DNA of 64,000 nucleotides from Portibacter lacus (GCF_021533215.1 NZ_JAJNKA010000001.1:434001-498000), one strand, 5' to 3'. Numbered from the stretch's first letter, positions 41,730-51,193 are shown. Numbers and translations: made by a program. The notes: generated by a model not told the origin, from the letters alone.

Positions 41730-43088
41730 ATGGAATTTATCCCCAAAAATAACTTTTCCAATCTTATCCGTTCGTATAAAAAGCAAATTTCTAAGCTTAA
41801 AAAAAGCATTGAGAGTGGGCGTTTTACGAATTGGTCTTATCAGAAAAAACAATATCTTATCTCCCGGATTTTACATTTACTTAGATTGTTAAGATCTAGA
41901 GGTGTTAAAGTTGCAGGTAGCTTAGGAATAGCATTATTAGCAAGTCTTTCTACAAATGCACAGTTTGAATTTCCGATAACAGGGGACTGTGATGCAAGTG
42001 CTTTTGATGAAATAGAATTGATCCCTTTCCCTCCAAGTGAAGGGGATGGTGGAGAATTTAATTTATACGCAAGATATCCTCTTGCAGGAGATTTAGACAA
42101 TGATGGAGATGAAGATCTTATAGTTATTTCTTATGTTGAATCTGAAGGATATTATCTACAATATTTTGAGAATGATGAAGGCGAATTTATAGAATTAGAA
42201 GGTGAAGACAATCCATTAGCAATCTTTAATGAAGATTTTTCAGATGGTGGGATACCACCATTTTTCAATTTTGCTTTAGGAGATGCGAACAATAATGGCA
42301 GACTGGATTTAGTGCTAGGTGCTGAAAAAGGTGAGGTGATTTGTTATGCCAATACTGAAGTTGGATTCGTAGTACCTGAGGATAAAAACCTTGAGATGGT
42401 AAGCGAAAATGGAATTTCCTATGTTGCTTTTGCTAATATAGATGATGATTGTGAAGATGAGATGCTCATCATTCCTAACATTATTTTTGGCGGAGGAAAT
42501 GAAGGAGAACCTGAATCCGAAGTAACAATTTTTGACCTTGTAGATGGGTCATATGTGGAAAGTGAGGCGATGGTCGCCATGTTTGAGAACATACCTTTTG
42601 GAGAAGGACCTTTCAGTGTTCCTTATTTTGTAGATTTAAATGGTGACGGCTTAGATGAATTGATTCTTGGTAATGAAGAAGAGGAAGAGGCGTTGTTAAT
42701 AAGTTTATTTACGAAATTAGATGGTACTTATGTTGAAGTGGATGATGAAGAAAACCCTTTCTTTGGATATGATTTTAATGAGGAAGAAGGGGAAGGATTT
42801 GCGTTGCCAATTTTTAATTTTGGTGATTTAGATGGTGATGGTAACCTCAATATGTACCTAGGACTAAAGTCCGAATCTGCAGAAATAAGTGAAGAAGTGT
42901 TCTGTTTTGATACCGCTACAGAAATTGCTCCAGCATGTGTGAATCCAGGACCTGGAGATGCCGTACCTACATTAAGCGAGTGGGGATTGATTATACTAAG
43001 TTTAATTTTCTTAATATTTGGGATCGTTGGTATTAAAGAAAGAAATGCGAGAGCTTTGCTGGGACTAGCTCCCCAAAAGGAGGTTTAA
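41730..43088 (+). CDS. Surface FG-GAP protein with IPTL-CTERM anchor
   Basis: About 452 residues from ATG 41730; a GTG at 41709 would add seven. The N-terminus is unusual: some 58 polar, basic residues (SNLIRSYKKQISKLKKSIES ... LHLLRLLRSRG) come before the hydrophobic export segment VAGSLGIALLASLSTNAQ. The mature part is very acidic and has about five FG-GAP calcium-loop repeats (DLDNDGDEDLIV, DANNNGRLDLVLG, DLNGDGLDELILG, DLDGDGNLNMYLG). It ends VPTLSEWGLIILSLIFLIFG plus a basic tail, the IPTL-CTERM sorting signal (TM helix after a PTLSEWG motif). It converges with the GNAT gene. Confidence 0.82.
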   Translation: MEFIPKNNFSNLIRSYKKQISKLKKSIESGRFTNWSYQKKQYLISRILHLLRLLRSRGVKVAGSLGIALLASLSTNAQFEFPITGDCDASAFDEIELIPFPPSEGDGGEFNLYARYPLAGDLDNDGDEDLIVISYVESEGYYLQYFENDEGEFIELEGEDNPLAIFNEDFSDGGIPPFFNFALGDANNNGRLDLVLGAEKGEVICYANTEVGFVVPEDKNLEMVSENGISYVAFANIDDDCEDEMLIIPNIIFGGGNEGEPESEVTIFDLVDGSYVESEAMVAMFENIPFGEGPFSVPYFVDLNGDGLDELILGNEEEEEALLISLFTKLDGTYVEVDDEENPFFGYDFNEEEGEGFALPIFNFGDLDGDGNLNMYLGLKSESAEISEEVFCFDTATEIAPACVNPGPGDAVPTLSEWGLIILSLIFLIFGIVGIKERNARALLGLAPQKEV

Positions 43089-43097
43089 ACAGCTTCT

Positions 43098-44093
43098 TTA
43101 TTCAATTTTCTTTTGTCTTGATAGTAATTCATACTGATTTGTCTTTCCACCTGCGAAATGCTTATTGACTAAGTTTAGCATGATCTTGTTGTGTTTTTCA
43201 ACCATGAAAATCACTTGTGCACCTAGTTTTCTCCTTCTACTTGCTTCCGCCATTAACGCCATACCTTGTCCTTTCGCTTTATCTGGATGGACGTAAAGGG
43301 TAGTCGCTTGTACAATATCTTTTTGCAATAAGTGACAAATCAGCCAACCGACCACTTCATCTCCTTTCTTAAGCAGAAGACTAGAATGAGGCAAAACCAT
43401 TTTTGTCATCTGAAATGGGTTCAGGGTAGCCGGAACTTTTCCTTGCCAATCTTCTCTAATTAAAGTCTCTTTGAGTTGAGTAAAACTCGACTCATTCCAT
43501 GCTTCTACGGAATAAGGTGCCGAAATAACAGCATTCTTAAACCAATCTTTCTCGAATTGGGTATTGATATCAGGAAGCGTGAAATAATATAAAAGTAGTT
43601 TGCTTTCTGACCATCCCGTTTTATCGAGCAATTGCTCCCATTCTGCTATCGATTGCCAATACGTTCTATATTGCAGAGAAATAGTTTTGAGCTTGAGCAA
43701 TTCACTCATTTTGTATGTGGCTTCCATTAAACGGCTACCATATTCTTGATGTCTATGGTTTGGATGAACAACGAAACTGATCATTTCTGCTTGTTCTTTA
43801 GATTTCAGGGAAAGAATCGTTGCTCCGTAAAACATCTTGTCAGCTTCGCTTGAAGAGCATAATACTAGTAGTTTATCGGCTTTAATTTTGCCTATTTTTT
43901 CTTGGTCTTCTATAGATGGAAAAGACATGCCTTTGAATAGGCTGATGACTGTTTTCTTGTTTCCGTACCAAAAATGAAATTGTTCTTTTGATGGACGATC
44001 TAAAACTTTAAAATTTTTATTGATCACTTCGAAAAATGGCGCAAATTGATCAATGTTTGAGTTTTGGGACATAGAATATGAAATTTGGAGCAT
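43098..44093 (-). CDS. Protein with two GNAT acetyltransferase domains
   Basis: A 331-residue cytosolic protein with two GNAT modules. The first (~60-170) contains MISFVVHPNHRHQEYGSRLM, and the second (~185-320) contains ATTLYVHPDKAKGQGMALMA. Both are the beta4-alpha3 acetyl-CoA pyrophosphate-binding signature (R/Q-x-x-G-x-G/A), though the second lacks the usual arginine. One domain may be catalytic and the other regulatory, as in several bacterial tandem GNATs. The substrate is unknown. A second ATG at 44072 is an equally likely start. Confidence 0.75.
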   Translation of the reverse strand: MLQISYSMSQNSNIDQFAPFFEVINKNFKVLDRPSKEQFHFWYGNKKTVISLFKGMSFPSIEDQEKIGKIKADKLLVLCSSSEADKMFYGATILSLKSKEQAEMISFVVHPNHRHQEYGSRLMEATYKMSELLKLKTISLQYRTYWQSIAEWEQLLDKTGWSESKLLLYYFTLPDINTQFEKDWFKNAVISAPYSVEAWNESSFTQLKETLIREDWQGKVPATLNPFQMTKMVLPHSSLLLKKGDEVVGWLICHLLQKDIVQATTLYVHPDKAKGQGMALMAEASRRRKLGAQVIFMVEKHNKIMLNLVNKHFAGGKTNQYELLSRQKKIE

Positions 44094-44240
44094 TTATAAT
44101 TTGAAAATGTAATATCAAACATTCTTATGAAACGACCTAGAATAGAGCAATTTACTTCTTCGGAAGAGCAAATGGTATATAGTATCAATATTTATTTGCC
44201 ATTAGGAAAGAGGTTATAGCATTTGTTGAATTTCCTTTCT

Positions 44241-44248
44241 TAATTTTG
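44241..44248 (+). promoter_or_regulatory. rlmI -7 promoter box
   Basis: TAATTTTG matches TAnnTTTG and lies four bases before the ATG of the methyltransferase gene, suggesting a nearly leaderless message. Confidence 0.5.
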
Positions 44249-44252
44249 CAGC

Positions 44253-45425
44253 ATGAATCCAATAGTAAAGATAAAGAACGATAGAATAGCCTCTATAAAA
44301 AGAAAGCATCCATGGATATTTTCAAGAGGAGTAATAGATTATGATCATTGTGAAGAAGGAGATATTGTAGAAATACAGTCTCAGAAAGGTGACTTTCAAG
44401 CGATCGGGTATTTCCAAGAAGGAAGTATTATGCTAAGGATTCTAAGTTTTGAAAAGATCGAAATCGATCAGAAGTTTTGGGATGACTTGATACTGAAAGC
44501 TATTAATTTAAGGAAGTCATTGAATCTACCTTCTGATGAAACAAATGCTTTTCGATTATTTCACGGAGAAGGAGACGGAGCTTCTGGCTTAATCATAGAT
44601 CGATACAATAATGCGGTTGTTATTCAGTGTCATACAACTGGAATTCACCGCCAAATTGACCTTATAAAAAAATCTATAGAGAAGCATCTTCCAGAAATTT
44701 CTATCATATACGATAAAAGTAAAAATGTACTACCTGATCCTTATTCTAGAAGTGTAGAAGATGAATTTCTCAAAGGGGAGAGCAATGCTGTGCAAATTCT
44801 AGAAAACGGACATAAATTCCAGATTGAATTAATCGAAAGTCAGAAAACTGGATTTTTTCTAGATCAGCGAGATAACAGAAAATTGCTTGGAGAATTTGCA
44901 AAAGGCAAATCAGTTCTGAATCTGTATTGCTATACTGGAGGATTTTCCATCTACGCGCTGAATAATTCTGCAAAAGCAGTATGCTCCATAGATTCTTCTA
45001 AAAAGGCGATTGCAATGCTTAATGAAAATGTAGCATTAACAGGGAAGTCGTCTATTCATGAATCCCTCACGGAAGATGTTAATCAATACCTGAAGCAAAT
45101 CAAGGACGACGAATATGATATTATCGTTGTAGATCCACCTGCATTTGCTAAGAATCAGCGGAAGAAACACAATGCTGTACAAGCATATAAAAGAGTGAAT
45201 AAAGCTGCAATCGATAAAGTTAAGAAAGGCGGAATGATTTTTACTTTTTCATGCTCTCAAGTGATCGATGTTCAGTTGTTTCAGGATACGATTACAGCAG
45301 CTGCTATAGAATCGGGTCGTGATTGTCAGATATTATATAGGATGTCACAAGGTGCTGATCATCCTGTGAATATTTTTCATCCAGAAGGCAAGTACTTAAA
45401 GGGACTTGTTCTAAAAGTTCAATAA
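44253..45425 (+). CDS. rlmI: 23S rRNA (cytosine-C5)-methyltransferase, RlmI-type
   Basis: A 390-residue class I SAM-dependent RNA methyltransferase. The N-terminal PUA domain (~1-75) has RIASIKRKHPWIFSRGVIDY, and the fold then has an EEHUD-like domain (~80-180). The Rossmann catalytic domain (~190-390) shows GFFLDQRDNRKLLGEFAKGK, LNLYCYTGGFSIYA (motif I), DIIVVDPPAFAKNQRKK (motif IV) and FTFSCSQ (motif VI with the catalytic cysteine). By family it should methylate C1962 of 23S rRNA. The length matches E. coli RlmI (396). It stands alone. Confidence 0.9.
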   Translation: MNPIVKIKNDRIASIKRKHPWIFSRGVIDYDHCEEGDIVEIQSQKGDFQAIGYFQEGSIMLRILSFEKIEIDQKFWDDLILKAINLRKSLNLPSDETNAFRLFHGEGDGASGLIIDRYNNAVVIQCHTTGIHRQIDLIKKSIEKHLPEISIIYDKSKNVLPDPYSRSVEDEFLKGESNAVQILENGHKFQIELIESQKTGFFLDQRDNRKLLGEFAKGKSVLNLYCYTGGFSIYALNNSAKAVCSIDSSKKAIAMLNENVALTGKSSIHESLTEDVNQYLKQIKDDEYDIIVVDPPAFAKNQRKKHNAVQAYKRVNKAAIDKVKKGGMIFTFSCSQVIDVQLFQDTITAAAIESGRDCQILYRMSQGADHPVNIFHPEGKYLKGLVLKVQ

Positions 45426-45426
45426 G

Positions 45427-45543
45427 CTAAAAGAGTGTTTTAATAAATATTCCTATCAAGTAAATGACTGGAATAATAGAAATACAGCAGATGCATTTCA
45501 CTGGGCTAAGCTTGGCTGGGCTATTCATAATTTCTTGATTCAT
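45427..45543 (-). CDS. Possible small membrane protein (38 residues)
   Basis: ATG at 45543-45541 and TAG at 45429-45427. The peptide starts MNQEIMNSPAKLSPVKCICC and continues through a hydrophobic helix ISIIPVIYLIGIFIKTLF to the stop. Small proteins with a short polar head, a CxCC cluster and one helix are plausible inner-membrane peptides. It fills the gap after rlmI, with the stops 1 bp apart in convergent orientation. No other gene was seen in 45544-45726. Confidence 0.45.
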   Translation of the reverse strand: MNQEIMNSPAKLSPVKCICCISIIPVIYLIGIFIKTLF

Positions 45544-45726
45544 TGGTTGTTATAAATATATGGCAAAAAAATCAACATGTCAATACATGATCATATATTC
45601 ATGCGTTAAATTTTTTTATTTTTTCTAGAAGGTTAAGCATTAAGTCAATAGAGGTAAGACATATTGCTTATGATCTATAAGAATGCGCCGTTGAGATTAG
45701 TTGGAAAATTATATTATTTTTATTGA

Positions 45727-46212
45727 ATGAAAAAAGGCTTATTCGTAACGCTACTACTGACAATTTTTATTTCTCCTGTCATTTTTTATTCTTGCAAGCC
45801 TGGTCAAGCAGCCACTGATAATTCTCCAGAGAAATTATCTGGTCCTCAGATTTTATTTATTTCATATAAATATAATGGTGAGGACTTTCAGTTAGAAAGT
45901 AAAACGGTAACGGCTGGCAAGTTTAAGTCTAGACCTCAGCATGATGAAACTAAGGTCAATGGTGATCTTATTCTGGTACAGTTAAACAAAGATAAATTGG
46001 TCTTAGACGGAATGCATATTCCTAATCCGCGGATAAGAGTCGTAGAATATGCTGATGAAAGTGGCATGATGCAAAAGAAGACGGTAGAAGTTGAAAATGC
46101 AGAATTTACCGCTCGGATCAATCTGCATTCAGATACGAAGTTTATCATGGTTAAGGAATATAATGATGCCTCCACCGAACTTTTAATAATGAACATCACT
46201 GAACTGGATTAA
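45727..46212 (+). CDS. Lipoprotein of unknown function paired with the M64 peptidase
   Basis: A 161-residue protein with an export signal and a lipobox-like site (…FYSCKPG, Cys23). The rest is strand-rich (PQILFISYKYNGEDFQLESK, RIRVVEYADESGMMQKKT, DASTELLIMNITELD) and matches no family I know. Its stop lies 2 bp before the M64 peptidase start, so the two are co-expressed and the lipoprotein may assist or inhibit the peptidase in the periplasm. That is inference from position only. Confidence 0.65.
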   Translation: MKKGLFVTLLLTIFISPVIFYSCKPGQAATDNSPEKLSGPQILFISYKYNGEDFQLESKTVTAGKFKSRPQHDETKVNGDLILVQLNKDKLVLDGMHIPNPRIRVVEYADESGMMQKKTVEVENAEFTARINLHSDTKFIMVKEYNDASTELLIMNITELD

Positions 46213-46214
46213 CG

Positions 46215-47603
46215 ATGAAAAACATATTCACACTCCTTCTAATAATTTGTTGCTTCTACAGCATTAATGCTCAAGTATTTGATGTAGATACCATTTTGTA
46301 CAATGGAGATAGTGATAAGCATATTAATTTTGTCATTTTAAGTGATGGTTATCAGGAAAGTGAGTTGGATAAATTTGTTGTAGATGCCATAAATGCTTCG
46401 AATGCGCTTTTTGCTAAAGAACCTTTTGAAAACTACAAAAACTATTTTAATGTATTCGCCATTAAAGTGCCTTCTAATGAAAGCGGGGCGAGTCATCCTG
46501 GAAATGCCAGTGATGTCAGTGAGCCGGCTCATGTGATAAAAGAAGTTGATAATTACTTCGGGTCGACCTTTGATGCTTTTGGAATTCACAGATTGTTGGT
46601 TCCGAGTAATTCAACCAAAATATTCAATGTTTTAGCATCTAATTTTCCTACGTATGATCAAGTAATCGTCTTAGTAAATTCTAACTTTTACGGTGGAAGT
46701 GGCGGTGTTTTCGCTACCTCATCTTTGCATGTTTCTGCTAATGAAATTGTAATTCATGAGATCGGCCATTCCTTCGCAAGCCTTATCGATGAATATTATG
46801 CAGGAGATCAATATGCAAGAGAAGGAATTAATATGACAGCAATTACAGATCCAAGTCAAGTGAAATGGAAGAATTGGCTAGATTATAAAAACGTTGGTAT
46901 CTATCAGCACTGTTGCAGTGGAAATGCTGAGAACTGGTATCGACCACATGAAAATTGCTTAATGAGAGCACTTGGTAAGCCGTTTTGTCCAGTCTGCATA
47001 GAAGGGATCATTGAGAATATACATATTATTGTTTCTCCGATCTTGAGTTATTTTCCAGAAGAGCAAGATGTTCTGGGAGGTGAGTTACCGCTTACTTTTA
47101 AAGTTGATTTAATAAAACCGGATCCTAATTCCCTAGCTGTAAGCTGGGCGCTGAATGGAGTGCTCTTAGATTCAGTAGAGGATACATTAATGGTAACTGC
47201 TGATGATCTTGTGGAAGGAAGTAACGAATTATTAGTAAGCATCGAAGATCAGTCGCCATTACAAAGAATAGATGGGCACGAAGCTGTGCATTTAGAATTT
47301 GTATTATGGGAAATAAATAATGGTGTTTCTGGGACGTATATCAATACTGCATACGAAAAGATTGCTTTAACAGTATATCCAAATCCTGCACAGGACTACC
47401 TATACATCAGTAATAATTATGACCTGGATAAGGGCATAACAGTAGAACTTTTAGACGCTTGGGGCAGTAAAATTGACTTTGTTCAAATAAAAGACAAGGG
47501 ATCTAGTGTTCTAGATATCCACAGCCTTCTACCAGGCACCTATTTTGTGCGATTTAAGGTAAATAATCAGCATATTGGTGTCAAGAAGATGGTTAAGTTG
47601 TAG
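46215..47603 (+). CDS. Secreted M64 (IgA-peptidase family) metallopeptidase with T9SS tail
   Basis: A 462-residue protein with a signal peptide (~1-19, ...SINAQ). The catalytic domain (~20-265) has the M64 pattern NFVILSDGYQESELDKFVVD, FAIKVPSNESGASHPG, and the zinc site VIHEIGHSFASLIDEYYAGD (HExxH with downstream LxDEY). DNA for CCSGNAENWYRPHENCLMRA follows. A beta-sandwich at ~270-375 precedes a T9SS type A domain (LTVYPNPAQDYLYIS, VELLDAWGSK, PGTYFVRFKVNNQ). It is expected on the cell surface as a protease, with the true target unknown. Confidence 0.88.
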   Translation: MKNIFTLLLIICCFYSINAQVFDVDTILYNGDSDKHINFVILSDGYQESELDKFVVDAINASNALFAKEPFENYKNYFNVFAIKVPSNESGASHPGNASDVSEPAHVIKEVDNYFGSTFDAFGIHRLLVPSNSTKIFNVLASNFPTYDQVIVLVNSNFYGGSGGVFATSSLHVSANEIVIHEIGHSFASLIDEYYAGDQYAREGINMTAITDPSQVKWKNWLDYKNVGIYQHCCSGNAENWYRPHENCLMRALGKPFCPVCIEGIIENIHIIVSPILSYFPEEQDVLGGELPLTFKVDLIKPDPNSLAVSWALNGVLLDSVEDTLMVTADDLVEGSNELLVSIEDQSPLQRIDGHEAVHLEFVLWEINNGVSGTYINTAYEKIALTVYPNPAQDYLYISNNYDLDKGITVELLDAWGSKIDFVQIKDKGSSVLDIHSLLPGTYFVRFKVNNQHIGVKKMVKL

Positions 47604-47706
47604 GATGAATTGAATACTGACGTTGTTTCATCCGTTTGGCGAAAAGATCCATAAGTTAACACTTGTACCAAGCGAACAGGTATTCAAAAAGTCATGTGCT
47701 TAATAT

Positions 47707-49368
47707 CTATTCAGAAAAAGCAATTCTTTTTTGTTTCAAAGACACGATCCCAAAAATCAGCATCAGTAATGATAATAGAATGATTCCCCATTGTGACATC
47801 GTAGGAATAGCGCTAGCTATCAAAGGACAGTCTTCGGCCGTAGGGGCAAGTGCCATTTCGCTAACCATTGCTGGTGTTACAGCATAGTTGTATATATTAA
47901 GCATTCTAACACATCCACTTTCATCTTCGTCTCCATCATCCTTGAAAAAGATAAAGCTCGCAGGGTTGAATCCTATATTTTCGTCATCACTTATGGTCTC
48001 GTATAAAACACCGTTAACATACAATACAAATTCATAATTGGAGTAAGTAAGAACAACATGATAGTATTCTGAAGTTGAGGTAAATACAGCAGGATTGGTT
48101 TCAGAATAATCATAAAATGTTAACTCATCCTCATCTGTGTACAAACCTTCATCTAAACTACCGTTAGAGAAGTCAATAATTCTTTGATATCCTGAATATT
48201 GATCAAATTTAAAATACAATTCTATAGAATATTCATTGCATATATCTAGGGCATCGGTTGAGTAAGACAAGCCGTCTTCATTGCCAAAGCAATAGACTGT
48301 TTCATCCATCAATAATGCTTCGCTATTATAAGTTCCAGTAGAACCAACAACATCAAATGACCCATTTCTACACAAATCTTCTAAGGTATTATCAAAGTTA
48401 ACTGAGAATTTATTAGGCTCAGCATCACAAGGAGCAGGTGAAAAAGCACAAGCACTAAAAGTAGTTTCAGCCCCAATAGGCCGGAAATTAGCCTCTCCTA
48501 TCTCAAACTCAAAGTCAGGATCATTTTCAATTCCACCTCTATCATCTACTACAAAGTATATTGTTTCCCCAGGAGTAAGTCCTGATAAGAATATTCTTTC
48601 ATGATTATCATGTTCTGTATTATCTTCATCTTGACAATCATCACTTAATAGAACTAAATCATCGCAAGTACCTGAAAAAGCTTTTATCTCTGTATCTGTA
48701 ATATTTCCTGGTGCGGAAGTGGTAAATATGATAATACCATTTTCGGGAACGATGGCTTGAAACCAAACTCCACGATCTGCACATTCATCAGATTCTCCCT
48801 CACCATTACCTGTAGATCCATCAAATGTGAAAATTTGTAATTCACACGAAGCCCCAACATTTAGAGGGGTTGCAGTAGCACATATATCTGATGGGATTTG
48901 TATGGAAGCGGGATCATAAGTACAAACCCCAAAGGTTCCACTTTCACCTCTATCATCTACTAAGAAATACAAAGTATCTCCAGATAGTAATCCTGAAAAT
49001 TCTATTTCTTCATGATTTTCATATCCAGAATTATCATCATCTTGGCAATCTTCACTCATAAGTATAAGGTTGTCACAAGTGCCCTGAAATACCTTTATTT
49101 CCGTATCATCATTTGTTCCTATATTGGTAGTTGAAAAGTGAATGCTTCCAGATGCTGGAATAACTACTGCAAACCAAACACCTACATCATCGCATTCATC
49201 TGGGTCACCAGTATTTCCAGAAAAGCTAAATATTTCTGAGTTGCAATCTGTATCAACTTCTAAGAAAACCGCACCTGAACAGACATCATAGGCATCTTGT
49301 GCAAGTGAAATAGTCGGAAAGAAAAAGAGTAAAAAATTGAATAGGATAAAAATTGAAAATGATTTCAT
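47707..49368 (-). CDS. Surface protein: two PPC-like domains, LamG-like domain, IPTL-CTERM anchor
   Basis: A 553-residue protein with a signal peptide (~1-23, ...SLAQ). Two tandem ~130-residue repeats (~25-150 and ~158-290) share VCSGAVFL / ICATATPL starts, GVWFAVVIP / GVWFQAIVP, DTEIKVFQGTCDNL / DTEIKAFSGTCDDL and YFLVDDRG / YFVVDDRG, like pre-peptidase C-terminal or related beta-sandwiches. A LamG/concanavalin-like domain (~320-500: YSIELYFKFDQYSGYQRIID, YHVVLTYSNYEFVLYVNG) follows. The end AIPTMSQWGIILLSLLMLIF with a basic tail is an IPTL-CTERM signal. It probably binds glycans or adheres; no catalytic motif is visible. Confidence 0.8.
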   Translation of the reverse strand: MKSFSIFILFNFLLFFFPTISLAQDAYDVCSGAVFLEVDTDCNSEIFSFSGNTGDPDECDDVGVWFAVVIPASGSIHFSTTNIGTNDDTEIKVFQGTCDNLILMSEDCQDDDNSGYENHEEIEFSGLLSGDTLYFLVDDRGESGTFGVCTYDPASIQIPSDICATATPLNVGASCELQIFTFDGSTGNGEGESDECADRGVWFQAIVPENGIIIFTTSAPGNITDTEIKAFSGTCDDLVLLSDDCQDEDNTEHDNHERIFLSGLTPGETIYFVVDDRGGIENDPDFEFEIGEANFRPIGAETTFSACAFSPAPCDAEPNKFSVNFDNTLEDLCRNGSFDVVGSTGTYNSEALLMDETVYCFGNEDGLSYSTDALDICNEYSIELYFKFDQYSGYQRIIDFSNGSLDEGLYTDEDELTFYDYSETNPAVFTSTSEYYHVVLTYSNYEFVLYVNGVLYETISDDENIGFNPASFIFFKDDGDEDESGCVRMLNIYNYAVTPAMVSEMALAPTAEDCPLIASAIPTMSQWGIILLSLLMLIFGIVSLKQKRIAFSE

Positions 49369-49631
49369 TCAGTTTTTGGGATTGAGGTTATTGAAATTAA
49401 AGCCTAAATGTAACAATATGTAGTTAAAGTATGGCTATATGCCTTAGTATTTAATTGTTTATTATAACCTATAGAAAGAAAGGTGCTAAAAGCAAATTGG
49501 GACAGCGTGTTTCTTTTGTAAATTATAGATCATTAAAATTGAACATTAAATATTGACTTTTAGAAAATTAAACTTTGCACACTACTTGAAAATAGTTAAG
49601 CTTTAAGTAAAGGTCATCCATTCAAATTTCT

Positions 49632-49639
49632 TACATTTG
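49632..49639 (+). promoter_or_regulatory. purH operon -7 promoter box
   Basis: TACATTTG matches TAnnTTTG about 33 bp upstream of the TTG start of purH, in the 304-bp divergent gap. No clear -33. The remainder of 49369-49672 shows no gene or strong structure. Confidence 0.45.
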
Positions 49640-49672
49640 CGCATCTTTTATAAAATAAACTAAGCTGAGACT

Positions 49673-51193
49673 TTGAAGAAGATTAATTCTGCACTAATTT
49701 CCGTCTACCATAAAGATGGACTCGAACCGATTATAGAAGCTTTTAAGAAAAACAATGTAACCATTTATTCGACTGGCGGCACTCAAGAATTTATAGAAAA
49801 ACTGGGTGTGAAAGTAGAACGAGTAGAGGATCTAACGAGCTATCCATCCATATTAGATGGTAGAGTTAAGACCCTTCACCCGAAGGTTTTCGGAGGAATC
49901 TTAGCAAGAAGAGAAGAAGATCATTTAGGTCAATTAGCGGAGTACGATATTCCAGAAATAGACTGTGTGATTGTGGACTTGTATCCATTCGAAGAAACGG
50001 TGAAGAGTACAAATGATGAAAATACCATCATTGAGAAAATAGATATCGGAGGAATTTCATTGATCAGAGCAGCAGGAAAGAACTATAAAGATGTAGTTGT
50101 CGTTCCATCTGTAGAAGATTATGCATACTTCGTTGAATGTATGGAAGAGCATCAAGGTGCTACGACCTTAGCTCAGCGAAAAGAATTAGCACGAAGATCA
50201 TTTAAAGTGAGCTCTAACTATGATGTAGCCATTTTTAATTACTTCGATGAAGAGTCAGATGATATCACTTTCAAGCAGTCGATTCACCAATCTCAACAAC
50301 TTAGATATGGAGAAAATCCACACCAACAAGGAATCTACTTTGGGGAGTTGAACAATATGTTCGAGAAAAGTGGCGATAAAGAATTATCCTATAATAACCT
50401 CGTAGACGTAGATGCTGCTGTGAATTTAATGGCAGAATTCAAAGACGATGCGCCTACTTTCGCAGTACTTAAGCATACGAATCCTTGTGGCGTTGCAACT
50501 CGACCAACTATATTAGAAGCATGGAAAGGTGCACTTGCAGGAGATCCTGTTTCGGCTTTTGGTGGAATACTCATCAGCAATACAACGGTAGATTTAGCAA
50601 CAGCTGAAGAAATTAACAAGATTTTTTACGAAGTACTTATTGCGCCAGACTTTACGGCAGAAGCAAGAGAACTTCTCAGTAAGAAAAAGAAAAGAATCCT
50701 CCTGAAAATTAATGAATGGCATACGCATAAAAAGTCATTCAAGTCACTACTTAATGGTGTGATTATGCAGGATACAGATATGAAAAGTGCGGAAAAATTG
50801 ACCTTCGAAACGAAGACCGATAAAGCACCAACAGAAGCTCAGATTAAAGATCTGAAATTCGCTAACAAATGTGTAAAGCACTTAAAGTCTAATACTATCG
50901 TTTTAGCAAGGGATGGACAACTCCTAGGAATGGGCTGTGGTCAGACTTCTAGAGTGGATGCATGCAGACAAGCAATTGCTAAAGCGCAGAACTTTGGATT
51001 TGACTTAGAAGGTTCAGTGATGGCATCAGATGCTTTTTTCCCATTTCCAGATTGTGTGGAAATAGCAAGTGAAGCAGGGATTAAAGCTGTTGTACAGCCA
51101 GGCGGATCGATTAAAGATCAATTAAGCATAGATGAGTGTAACAAAAGAGGAGTATCTATGGTATTTACCGGCACTAGACATTTTAAGCATTAA
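49673..51193 (+). CDS. purH: Bifunctional AICAR formyltransferase / IMP cyclohydrolase
   Basis: A 506-residue enzyme of the last two purine steps, AICAR to FAICAR to IMP. The N-terminal MGS-like cyclohydrolase domain (~1-150) shows ALISVYHKDGLEPII, IYSTGGTQEFI, LDGRVKTLHPKVFGGILARR and DLYPFEETV. The C-terminal transformylase domain shows RYGENPHQQGIYFG, VLKHTNPCGVA with the catalytic Lys-His, GDPVSAFGGIL, LGMGCGQTSRVDA and ASDAFFPFPDCVEIA. The start is a TTG at 49673, giving the standard N-terminus. coaX begins 6 bp after the stop. The product IMP is the substrate of GuaB encoded at 39480. Confidence 0.97.
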   Translation: MKKINSALISVYHKDGLEPIIEAFKKNNVTIYSTGGTQEFIEKLGVKVERVEDLTSYPSILDGRVKTLHPKVFGGILARREEDHLGQLAEYDIPEIDCVIVDLYPFEETVKSTNDENTIIEKIDIGGISLIRAAGKNYKDVVVVPSVEDYAYFVECMEEHQGATTLAQRKELARRSFKVSSNYDVAIFNYFDEESDDITFKQSIHQSQQLRYGENPHQQGIYFGELNNMFEKSGDKELSYNNLVDVDAAVNLMAEFKDDAPTFAVLKHTNPCGVATRPTILEAWKGALAGDPVSAFGGILISNTTVDLATAEEINKIFYEVLIAPDFTAEARELLSKKKKRILLKINEWHTHKKSFKSLLNGVIMQDTDMKSAEKLTFETKTDKAPTEAQIKDLKFANKCVKHLKSNTIVLARDGQLLGMGCGQTSRVDACRQAIAKAQNFGFDLEGSVMASDAFFPFPDCVEIASEAGIKAVVQPGGSIKDQLSIDECNKRGVSMVFTGTRHFKH

